DNA from: Phoenix dactylifera
Taxonomy: Eukaryota; Streptophyta; Magnoliopsida; Arecales; Arecaceae
NCBI RefSeq assembly: GCF_009389715.1
Contig: NC_052394.1
Coordinates: 22,136,899-22,200,898, forward strand
DNA length: 64,000 nucleotides
Reading direction: 5' to 3'
The first letter of the stretch is position 1. Each line of letters begins with the position of its first letter. The translations under genes and the position numbers were made by a program. Positions 27,924-41,400 of this stretch are shown here, in pieces. Under the pieces are notes generated by a model. That model was not told the DNA's origin. It was given only the letters and a program-made list of their open reading frames with translations, and did not search any database.

Positions 27924-28050
27924 GCAAATGCTCCCATCTATTTCCTTCGTCGTTTCTTGGAGCGCTTCTATTTTCCTACACTTGATCTCTCGCTCCTCTC
28001 TGTCGCCTCGGAGGAAGGGAGAAAGAACCCTAATCGCTTTCTTCGACGAG

Positions 28051-30067
28051 GTTGGCTTAAGATTTCCCCCATCTTGACTGCTTTCCCCTACTAGATCTAG
28101 TCATGCCTCTTCGGATCTGCTTGATCTTGCGTTCTTTATCGGATTTTATATGCAAAGATAAATTAGACGCAGTAATCTTATCTTTGCTTGCGGAAATCTA
28201 AAGAACGATGGGTTTTTCGGATGTTTCTGTGGTTCGATCTTGAGGATCCTTAGTTTTTAGGGCCGATCGGGGCGGTTGAAACACTGGAGTGGGGTTTGTT
28301 CTGGTGGATCGTCGAACTTGGCAATTTTTTTTTGATCTGGTATTTGTCTGGTGCTCCGATCGTGCAGGTAGGAGGTGATATGTGAGGGATTTTCCGGTTG
28401 ATATTTACATGTTTGATGATCTGTAGATTTATTGCGTCACTGGCATTCTTAGTTCTTTCTTCTGAGATTGGTGTATGGTGTGCTATGTAGGTCAGTTTGT
28501 TTTTCTTTGTTTGCTATATTTTGCTTTTTTTTCAAAAAAAAAAACCTAGTGTTACATTTCTTCTAAGCATATATCAGCCTGTATTGTCCATTGAAAGGGT
28601 GGTTTTGTTGGGGGATCGGGGGGTGGAGTTAATAAACCCGAAGGCCTAAGTTCTCTTACGGAAAAATAAATTGACAATTCTCAATTTTTTATCAGTAGCT
28701 GATTTCTTGATATTTTATGTCCTAATTTAAAATCTTGTTTTTATGAATTTATGGTGACTTTAATGAATAATTCATGAATTTTCTTACTAGGTATGATTAT
28801 CTTAAGACTCTTGGTATTTCTTCTATTCATTGAGGTATTTTTTGATATTTTCGATCTGTTTCTCTATTCATGATGACATATAAATTGTGAAATTTTGTCC
28901 TTGAAGAAGTAACCTCAGAGCTCAATTTGTGATTACCAGAAAGTTTAAATAAGAATTTATTTCTTATATTCTGACCATGCTATGTCTTTTAACAAGTAGA
29001 GCGGTTTAAAATTGATATGACCTGGCAAGTTTAACAACCAATATCTTTATCATTCTTTCTGGCTAAGCATGTCTATTGCGATGGAAATCAGCCAGTAGAC
29101 TGGCTGGCTTCCAATGATTTCTGTAGGAATGTTGTTGTTGCTGGACTGCAGTCTCTTCTTTTTACCTTTGACTAACCTTGTTTTTACTGCTCGTTTTGGT
29201 TGTAGTTTTGCTAGATTATCGAGGGTAGGCCTCTCAGCAAAGATAAAATAAACATAAAAAGAAAACAGTATCTTTATCTCAGATATGATATCACAGGTCA
29301 AATAACTAAAAGAAGTCCAACATAAAGCTTTATCAAGTCGTATCTTATTGTCCTTTTTAGCCAGATAGCTATCAACTTGACCTTTGATCTATGATCAAAT
29401 CAATGCACCAACGGTTGATAAATAAGTCCTCACATGAGAATTTTTCTAACATTTCTTTTCTTAAAATTATGTTAAGCACTTTTTCAATATATTATTGTGG
29501 TGAAACCCTTAGATTCTTTTATCTTGTTCTTCTAAGAGTTGTTTAAAACTTATAAATTTTCCTATTTAATTTTCCTGGTGGGTGTATTAGCAGTTGTTGC
29601 ATGGCTCTGCTACACTGATTATTGATGTGGTTTCATGATAGTTTCTATATCTTGTTTTGTTTAAATAACATAATGACACCTTAGCGAATGCCTGATAACT
29701 TTCCCATTCTTATACATGATTAATTATGCGAATCTTTTAAAAACAGAATTCTGATTCTGAAATAGTTTTGAGAAGTCAACAAGTTTTTTCCTTATGAATT
29801 AGATTTTTACTTTTTAATCTGCTACACATTGTTCTCTTCTTAACATCCTTGTTATATTATCATTTGTTTAAAATAATGTTAGCATTACAGGGTTTTCTTC
29901 ATGGGTTTCTTTCACTTTTAAAATGTCTGGAGATCTCTAAATACATTTTGGTTAGGGATGTTTAATAATTTGAAAAGCTATTGAATTCAAGGGTACAGAA
30001 TAGTTCTCAGAAAAAAAAACCTTTGCCAGTTAAAAGGTACATTGTCTTGTGTGTAATGCTTCTGCAG
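28051..30067 (+). other. Leader intron of actin gene
   Basis: The donor GTTGGC at 28051 follows a CT-rich leader with AACCCTAATCGC; the acceptor TTCTGCAG ends at 30067, 11 bases before the start codon. The intron is T-rich, about 2.0 kb, and has no coding frame. Plant actin genes usually carry such a 5'-UTR intron at this place, and it often raises expression (intron-mediated enhancement). The donor position is my choice among few options. Confidence 0.7.
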
Positions 30068-30078
30068 ATATATAGAAA

Positions 30079-31510
<1,432 letters not shown>

Positions 31511-33364
31511 GCTTGGTTATGGTATGTTCTCTGAATATTTCTAGGCATTTTTTGTGTCTGTGCAATATCCGGTCTTTTTGAAATTGTGGTTTTGCTGAAG
31601 AGTATGTGACACTTCGCTTCTGAGGTGGTTTGAAGTAGCTTTCCTGGTTTGATATTTAAGACCGAGGTGCCATTAGTATTTGTGATGGCTTCCGTAAACA
31701 GACTAAATCACCTTTTCTTTTCCCCATCATATTATAATCCTATTTGTTGAGTCTGTGGTTGTACTGGGATGCTCATACGTTGCTCAGCATGTCCTTTTCA
31801 GAGACCACAACTGGTAGGATATTAATGCCTTCCTCTGTTAAAGGTATTGTATGAGAAACCGGTGTAAGCAAGAGGGTTGTTATTATTCTACTCTAATGGT
31901 GATGTATGCTTTCACCTGGGATGCATGCGTGAATATTTGCACCTTGGGATGCATGCTTAAACACTGATATCTGATTATTAGGTATAAGAAATTTACACCA
32001 AGCAATGAGGATTTCACTTGTCTACTTGTCTGCAAATGGACCTATTACATTGCTAGATCAGGATCTGTGACTGGCTGCAAGCATAACATTACACTGCTAG
32101 CTTTTCTTCTGTAAATCCATTAATAGTTGACATTTTATCTCATAATGCTATATTCTTTTCTTTTTTTTTACTTTCAGGATCAAATCATAGATTCCCAAAT
32201 CATTTTCCCACTTCATAAAGTGGGAAACTATACTTTATTGGATAATAGTCACTAGGGACTTGTTTGACCTGATATACAGGTTATATGTGCAATCCTCTTG
32301 GCTTAGTTTTGGCACATGCATCGTATTCCCGTCTCAAGTAGTTGTATTCTAGCAGGCAAGCATGACTATCCTACAGAATTTTGAAATACTTTTGAACTGT
32401 TTAGTGCTAAAATACAATTTGCGGTGATGGTAGCTTGTTGGCCTGGGACTCTTGCACAGCCCGTATCTGTATCGCAAGCTCTACATGGCATCATTGTTCT
32501 CCCGCCTTTTATGATCAAAACTGAATGCCAATGTTAATTGTCAGCCACCTCTGGCAGCAAGAGTAGTATTTGTACTGTCAACAATCATGATAAACTATGG
32601 ATACTATGTAGTTGTTAATTATAAATTGATCATGCCTACTCTTAGGTGGTGTTTTGTTGGACAGAATAAGTAAGGGATATCCCGCCCCCATTTCCTGTCA
32701 AACACCAAGGAATTGGGACTTGAACCATGCTGAGGGATGACTTCCCGCACGGTATAAGTCTGTTTCATCAGAATTGTTTATAGACTTAGTACCATGCAAG
32801 TAGTTGTCTTTGTACCTTTCAATTATCAATTAACATTCGAAAGAGTGAGTAGTAGTTTGATTTTTGCGATAAAATTTAAATATCATGAAGTTCCATGTTT
32901 AGTAAGAAGGGAATAGTGTCCATCAGCTGTGGTTTTCTGTTATCAGAGAACATTTCCTGCATCATTTCCTGTCTCGAAGTCAAGGAAGGGTGTGCTGAAG
33001 AATGCTTACTTGGAATGCAAATAAGTCAAGTAGCTTGCAAATTGCTCGAGTCCAATTTAAATCCAAGCACGGCTCGATTTGATTCGACTCAGCTGTCATC
33101 GAGCTCGAGTAGCTAAAATAGTTTTTTGAGTTGAGCTCGAAAACCAAAATATAGTTAATAATATTTTATAATATATTATTAATTTAATATTTTATAATAT
33201 AGTGCTTATATTTTTTAATTTGATCTAATTTTTAACTATATTTTTTAATTATAATCTAGGCTCGAATTCACTACACTCGGCCGTGAGAGAGTCCAGAGCT
33301 ATCACAAGACAAAACACAATTTAATGCCAGCGGCATTCGATCGGAAACATCCTATACTATAAAC

Positions 33365-33700
33365 CCAGAGTGGTGGGCTGCAAAGGAAGCAATACAGTCC
33401 GCAGTACTGTTCACCTCGTGAAACACATGAGATCCGAAATGAATCTAGCTCCTCCGCCAAGCGCCAAATATCCCGTAGTAGTAGATGCGAATCTAACCTG
33501 GCTTGCTAGCCTCGAATTCAGCCGACCACTGTGGTGGAGTCATCCTCTAGGGACCGCTGAGCACTCAGGTATACTCTAGCATGAACAAGACTCTTCCACG
33601 CCGCATGCAACTCTGCTACAAGAACGGAGCTACCAAATGTGCGCTAACCTCTGGCGCAATCAATCTGGAGTATTGGTCTCTGATCACAAAGCCTACGTCA
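33365..33700 (-). mobile_element. LINE RNase H domain fragment
   Basis: Reading the minus strand gives pieces such as VAELHAAWKSLVHA, DDSTTVV, LRDIWRLAEELDSF and HEVNSTADCIASFAAHHSG in order but in changing frames. This is the pattern of the RNase H domain (RVT_3) that follows reverse transcriptase in plant L1-type LINEs. Only the 3' domain is left, so the copy is dead. Confidence 0.75.
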
Positions 33701-33701
33701 T

Positions 33702-33850
33702 TTCTGCTGATGCCCTTCGATACACTGCCATCGAAATTCATCAACCTTGGATGGCTCTAGAATGTGTTAAAAGACACCACTTCTGCTGATGCCCTTCGAT
33801 ACACTGCCATCAAAATTCATGGTTGGCTCTAGAATGTGTTAAAAGACACC
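33702..33850. repeat. ~78-bp tandem duplication
   Basis: TTCTGCTGATGCCCTTCGAT starts copies at 33702 and 33781; both end in AGAATGTGTTAAAAGACACC. The second copy is a few bases shorter. Confidence 0.9.
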
Positions 33851-34209
33851 AGAGGTTTGGTATAAAGATTGCTTTTAAGCATCTCCAAAATTTTGGTGGC
33901 AATCGAGTTAGGCATGGCTAAGATGTCTATCTGCCTAAGCTTGATTTGTTTACTGAAACGACCAAAAATACCAAGGCCTGATTTTTTTTTTATCAAATAA
34001 GTAAACCCGTATAACTTGTTATTCTAATCCAACTAGTAGAAGAAATTATTCAATAAATGAACTAGTAAAAGGGTCAAATAAATTGAGATTCTAAACCTAT
34101 ATCCAACCTAGTCAATAAATTGGTTAAGATGGATTAAATTATTTATGATTATGACCTATTTAGGTTAAATCAAAGCCTACTTAAATTAGGTTTGTTATGA
34201 TTGGATCCT

Positions 34210-34326
34210 AGATTGCTACCCTTATTTCCAATCATTTTATTGCCCCCACCCGCCCCGCAGCCACCCACCGCCACCAAGATTGCTGCCCTTATTTCCAATC
34301 ATTCTATGCCCCCACCCGCACCACCA
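34210..34326. repeat. 68-bp tandem duplication
   Basis: GATTGCTACCCTTATTTCCA at 34210 recurs as GATTGCTGCCCTTATTTCCA at 34278, followed in both by ATCATT and a CCCCCACCCGC run. Confidence 0.85.
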
Positions 34327-35159
34327 CCACCACCACCACAAAAAAAAAAGAAAATAGAGGGAAGAAATTGTCTTATAAATTCTTCTCAAAATTTCCTCTG
34401 ATCTTTCTCTTCTCTAATTAAAATACACAGACTAATGAAACCTTGAAGGCTAAATACAAAAAGAACTCCAAAGGTACCTACCTGTACGTAAATTCATGAG
34501 CTTGTACGCTGTTTGCACTGTCTTGTAAATGTCTCCTCCAACAGGAGTGCAGCTCCTCAACAAGATTATCTATGACCTCCAAATATAGGAGAGATGTGAA
34601 CACCTTTGTATAAGTCTTAGCTGCTCCAGTCTATGTTTGATACCCGGTCAAACTGGACGCCATTTTTGCCCTAGTCCTAATGTACCTAGAAAACAAAATC
34701 CACATGGGTGGAAAAAGCCTTATACTGTGTTTATTGCCCTGTCTGCTGGTACACGGAATCAACATTAAATAGCCATTTCATCAAACTATCAAATTCCACG
34801 AGTAATTTGGCACCTTCTCTTCTACAATATCTCCATGTAAAACCATCTCATATGGTACGACTACAAATTGAAGTGAGGCTTTCAGTGTTCTGGCTCCTTA
34901 CAAACTGATCCACGACCAGACAGCAAATTAACAGTCCTAAGATCCTGAGGGCATGGAGAGGTATGGTTCTAAAGTGATTGCACATGGAAATGAGAAAGAG
35001 ATATCCAACGAATATATCAAGAATGAAACAAATATATGTGATTTCAAGGAAACAATTGTGATAGAAATCAGAGTCATGCTTGGGTGAAATATTTGAATTG
35101 GAGTGCCTGCATTTACAATTCACAGCTCCAAAAATAACCAGCTATGAGAATAAACACTT

Positions 35160-35428
35160 TCAAACTCTCTCTTGTGGCAAGAGCGGCTCCACTACGGAGT
35201 TACCTCCACCTTCATGCTGCCGTAGGCTCTGCAGGAAATTCTGCTGCCTCCTAGGAGTCCTGTCTACCGCTGTTGGAGTTATCCCATCCAAGTTCTGCAC
35301 ATGTTGTAGACAAACTTGTACGGCATCATGGACCCTCACAAAACACCATTCCTTGCCAATCAGGTCTATGAGACCAGATCTTGAAAGTAACCGATGAACT
35401 TCCGGGTTTGGGTTTGCAACTGCAATCT

Positions 35429-35473
<45 letters not shown>

Positions 35474-38400
35474 AAAGTCACTGAGATTCCATGTCATGGT
35501 CCATAAAGTTGTGGCATTTAAGGACATGATTTTAAATTTCAAGAAGATAATAACCTGGATACCACGTGAATTGTACTCCTGATGAAGGTCTTTGAGAGCT
35601 TGAACAGCACTGGCGTCTATATATGTAACAGCTGCAACAAGTTAATAGGTCTTTGTGACTTATTGCTTTGCCTTGTACATAATCATGGAGCTTTCATAAT
35701 GCCAACAGAGGTACAACTTGGAGTGTAACAGCAAGTTTTAAACATAAATAAATGGTTAGCATAACAAAATTTGAAAAATGTGGATAAAGAAGATAAATAA
35801 GTACATGCTAAAACAACTGATATGCAGTTCTAAGCTATGAAATTCGAACATTCATCAAACTTCTTTTCTGTCACAGAGTAAGCCTGATCGATCTCGAAAC
35901 TGCAGGCTCCAGGCCACTTAATAGCTCTAGTATGAGAACATATGTACCAAGTATCAGACTAGAGGCAGAAGAACGTGAAAAGAAAAATATCCATTGTGAA
36001 GGACATGAAAACTTCATGCCAAAACGACTCAAAATCAAAGGCTACATGACATGACAGAAGCTTTCCTTGTCGCTGTCACACAAAGTGATACATAAAAGAT
36101 GCTCTCACTAGTGTCATAAGGATTGATTTATTTGTCAGATAGATTGCCTAACCAGACAGCTGCACTAGGATTGATCTTAATGAAGTGCAAGATTCTAATG
36201 ATTCGATGGCAATCCCTGGGAATCAGCCTCAGGTGACTCCTCCCTGCTCAGAGAGACTTCTTACGAGGTCTCTAAAACAAACGAGAAGAGTAATTTTTCA
36301 GATGTAATTGTGAGAAATCATCAAAGAATTATACGTATGGTAGGACCTGTTGTTGTCTTAACTGCATCATGCAAATGGTTGAGCTCTGAGAAGCCTAGGG
36401 AGGAAATATTGCTGCTACTAGGAAAATGGGCATGTCAAAAATTGGATGGAAGGAGATTCCAACTCTCTGAAAACTAGATTTTGTGTTAATAGCAGGGTTA
36501 ATTAATGATTGAGAATATCCAGGACCTCTTCTAAAGAACAATGACGAAGAGAATCTCTTGACAGACATTCATTCTAAAGAGAGAGCCTCACAGCTTGGAT
36601 GGCTAAAAGAGATGAAAGGTAACCTTTGCTTTGAATTGGGATGGAATTTTCATGTGAAATTGCTGAACTGGGTTGGTTGGATCCCATGTCCTGCAGATGG
36701 CACTAGTTTCCCCCGCTAACAATTGATTAAAGCCCTGCAAAGCAGATCATGTCAATTTGACCATGGGCCGAAGCATGGCATGACTGGAATCTTTCATCTC
36801 ATGCACCAATCTCTGTAGCATGGATTTAGATATCCGCATCATGCAAAATGACTGAAATTGTATATTTCACACACGCATATGGAGACTGTGTGCCCCCATG
36901 TATGTCTTCAGCACTTTATTCAAATACATAGAAACTGAATCTATGCTAGGACACCATTAGAAATTTATGGAACGTGATAATTTATTGGATGACTTGGTCA
37001 GTTTTTATGTATTTCAAAAAATTAAAAGTTCACATATAAAATTATTTTCAAGACAACATATGCAAGAAACAACATACTTTTTTGCTCAATTCATCCATTT
37101 TCTTACAATCTAAGATAAAGTTCATTTTCTAAGTTGCACCTTGTAATTAATGAAAATATTAATTATCATGTTACTGCATAGAAATTCCGAGCTAGATGGT
37201 AAGTACTTTGTGTGGACTGAGATATGACAGCAAAGATCAAAGACCTACGTGACATCTCAAGAATTACGAAATATATTCTCCCGACATCCGGTCCACGGTT
37301 TGCAGTTCCTGAAAGATTGCGTTCATATTCCCGTAGCCTGACAATACAGGTTGGCGTAACAATATTAAAATGCATTCAAAAACTTAAAAAGCAAGTAAGG
37401 TTCTGGCTTGAATTTTCTCAGCATGTCAGTTTGCTTAATCTTATGCAATCTAAAAAATCTTAACATTCACCTGTCTTTGATATAGCTGATGTTTGCAAAA
37501 TAGATAGGTGCATCAATTCGAACAACAACTATTCCATTATATGTATATCCTTCAGGATATTGTAGAATATTTCTGTAAACAGTTGTTCCAGGAAGACGCC
37601 CCAATAAAGCTGCAACAAAAGACCTATACGAGTTAGCAACAATGAGTCTCCAGGTAGCAATAACTTCTAACTGCTTATGTAAAACCATTGATATGAAGAT
37701 CGAGCAACTCAGATCACATATTTGTAAGAAAATGAATGTCTAATGTCTACATATTGATGGATAGTAATTAAACGACCAGATCAACTGATTAATTTTTTTT
37801 AAAAGAAGCTCACTACCATCTAGTTGGCACCAGCATCAAAATTAATGAACTTAACGAACTTATGGTTTAACAATTATTATCTAGAAGAAACAAATGTTTT
37901 TGCTGAAACTTAAAAAAATGATAAAATTGAATTATCTGAGACTGTAAAAGCTGTACCCCTAGAAACAGGTATGCGTGAATGCCAAAACTGTTTTGAATGA
38001 GACTGCATGATTCTTAAGTTAGTCTCATGAAAAAATGAAGCTGTATCCGTCAAACACATTCAATATATTCTATTAGATAAATGATGTGTTGAAGAATAAA
38101 ATTATGGCACACAGAATATGACCAATAAGAATTACATTCAAAATGATATGGGGATGCCAGATGCGCACTGGTACTACCATACACAGACTACAGATGCCAG
38201 ATAGATTCCAACGGCACTCACCTATGTGTGGATTTGCTGATTCATGGATGACGAATGCAAGTGAGAAGCCAACCTACAAAGCAAAAAGTCTCATGCCTTT
38301 AACAAGAATTACTTATCACCAAATCCAGTGGTAATAGGAATATTTACTTATAATTAACAGAAGACAATCATACAAAATTCAATCCCTCAAGGGCATCATC

Positions 38401-41400
38401 ATGCTCAAAAATAAATATGCACATCTAAATTTTAAATGAAAAATAAATATGCACATAAGATGGTTTCACGTTTCCAAATAAAAAGCATTGAGATAATATC
38501 AGTGTTAAGAGATGAAACATTCCTGCGCAGTAAGTTTTAAGACCATGGAGAGGCATTAGCATGCATTGGTTAGTCTTGAGATGAACCAGCAAACTGCAGT
38601 AGAGTATATTTGTAAAGTTTCACTATGATCAGTTCAAGTTTTGTTGCAAGCCAGCCTCTCAACTATTATACCAAAGTATTTGTGACTTTGGATGATACAA
38701 ACTGAAAATACATCTGATATAATGAACAAAACAGAAGATCTGCAAAACCTGTAATCATGAACATAACAAAATGATCCCATTCCCATATATGAGATAACAC
38801 ATATACAAAAAGGTGAAGCAGACTTAATAAATTGAAACAATAAATGTGTTAATGAAGATATGGATAAGTTGAAGTTATAAAATATAAGCTAGAAACAAAT
38901 TCAAATACTTACCCCAACAATAACACCAATCTCAATACCAAAGATTAGTGTTGTAATAAAAGTGATTGTCCAGAGAAGAAAATCTTTTTTATCTATACGC
39001 CACAAGAATAAGGCTTCTTCGTAATCCACCTGCAACAATAAATATTCACTTCACAAGTCAACAACAGCTAGAAACTTATAAAGAATGCCATACTCGTCTT
39101 CCAGTCAAATATATGCAATCATATATCATAGGACCAATATATATGATCATACACTGGTTGTCCAATTATGTTTCCCTTTTTTAACTTGTGATTGATATAG
39201 TCTCTGATTGGCTGCTCTGGCAGTAAGACAACACGCTTCGTATAAAAAGGTCATTGTTCCAACATCAGCAAGATGCCACTTGTGCACGAGTATGCACTCT
39301 GATGGGCAGAACCGCATTTGAAAGTGCACTTCAGTTAGCATGTGTATTTGGAATATAGATGGTACATGGTGATAATGCCTTTAAATAAGGGTGTCAACAG
39401 GCTCAAACAGGGCCTCTCTAAGTATTTGCATCCGAATTAAAAAAGGTTCAGGATCCAAATCCAAGTGTGGTAACATTCAGACATACTTCAATCTCCAAGG
39501 ACTTGATAATCGTATAGGCTAGGGCTAAAAACGGATCGGATATTGATATATCAATATTTTTCAATAAATACGAATACAGATATTAAACAGATATCAAAAT
39601 TAATATCCATATTTGTTCTAAACGGATACGAATACGAATCGGATATTAAGCTATCAATATTTGTTATAAACGGATATGGATACGAATCAGATATTAAACA
39701 TATCCATTTTTTTATCTGAATACAAATATAAATTAGATAATTTTTCGAAAATTAATCAAATTTGAGCAAAATTCAATGATGAAAACTAGCAATGAAGACA
39801 TGATCATAAAAGAAAGATTCAATTTAAAAAATGTATATAATTTTGACAAATAATTATCAATAATAAAAGCTAACAATTTCATAAAAGATATACCGCTCAA
39901 AATTGTTCATCACCGAAGTAGACGGGATCTATGGTGCCTCGAAGGCGTCTTACGGCTGTCACTGGTTTGCAATTGTTGGGTGGAAACTAGAAAGTGGATG
40001 GGATTTTCGAAACCCTAGCCGCTTGAAGACGGCGAAGAGGAAAAAAGGATAAAACAGACAAACAATAGATTTAAGCCTTTCAGGTGTGCAGGGTGATTTG
40101 AAAGATTTTATTCAAATCAGGTATTCTGTATTCGGGTTACTGTCTTAAGTGACGGTCATCTGATATCTAGGTTCCTTTTAGTTTAGGTTTGATTAATCAC
40201 CTAATTGGTTCCCTGATTTAACTTCAACTTCTTCTTTTCACTTACCTTGTTATACAGATATCCGAATCCAGTTCCGAATTCGGAAAAATCAGGTGTATCC
40301 GCACATGTATCGATATTCGAGAGATTATTGAACTGACTATCTGAATCTGAATCCAAATCCAATCGAACCAAAAAAATAGTATCCAAATCCGACCCAAATC
40401 GGATACAGAAATGGATACGGTCGGATATAATCCAACCCATTTTCAGTCCTAGTATAGGCTGATGCTTGATAAAAGACCACAGAATGGTAAAAGTAAAATA
40501 GGTAGTAGCAATAGACTGTTGCAGGACTTCTAGAATTGTAATGTTCTCAGTTTCATCTTTATACAACGGGTAATCCAATCACATGGACTTGCAACAATTA
40601 CCTAGTAATTGCTATTTTTTGGAAGTTTAATGCAAAAAAAAAATGTTGAATTGTTAGGATCTTGATTGCTGGAAAGAATTTCTCCTCACCGAAATATTTT
40701 TTCTAGAAAGCTGATTTCTGAAAATATGATGCATGAGAATGGTTTTGGCATGTTTGGTTGACCATGAGAAAGTGGTACATTCCAGAGTAGCTTATGATTG
40801 GTTGAGCATCTACTTTTCTAAAAAAGTTGTATGAAATATCTATTACACCCTTAATAAAAGGAAAGAACTTATCCATAGATTTTGATGGCTTCAAGGGTAT
40901 TTTTGAAAAAAAAGAATCCTAATTTCCAACCGGCGGGAAAGTAGTTTTCCTATATCCCTTATGGGCAAGGTTTGTCGAACCAGTACCGAGACCTACCGGT
41001 CGGCGGACGAGTCAGTACGATACCAGTTCGGTACCATACTGATACACGGTAAGCTTAGGAGTGCCAGTTCCATACCGGTACGCCGAATTTTATTTTTGTG
41101 AAGTTTTTCAAGTTGATTTAATTGGTAATCAATTTTTTAAACTTTTTCAATAATTTTAAGTCTTATTTATTTTTTTTGATATTTTTTATTTTGTTAATGT
41201 TTCTATGATTTCGGTTTAACCTAAATGATGCATCTTATTGTTTTAAAATGATACAAATCATAAAATAATTAGTGAAATGTTGCACGCTACAAGAAGCAAC
41301 ATAAAATATCCTCAAATTAAGTAGTGAGGTAAAAAATATAAAATAATACAATCAATTACATATATTTAAAGTACAACATACATACCAATATCTAAAATCT

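Larger units (their letters stand above)
31511..35159. other. Intergenic region between actin and SULTR4
   Basis: From 31511 to about 32900 lies the actin 3' flank, AT-rich and without a gene. At 33030-33260 there is a GAGCTCGA-rich and AT-rich repeat fragment. A decayed LINE RNase H segment follows (33365-33700), then two tandem duplications (33702-33850 and 34210-34326). From 34400 to 35159 I see only the 3' flank of the sulfate transporter. Confidence 0.5.

Noticed and set aside
27439-27927. 162-codon open frame on the minus strand across the actin promoter
   Set aside because: It overlaps the TATA region of actin, is full of K/R runs from T-tracts at its end, and shows no known domain.
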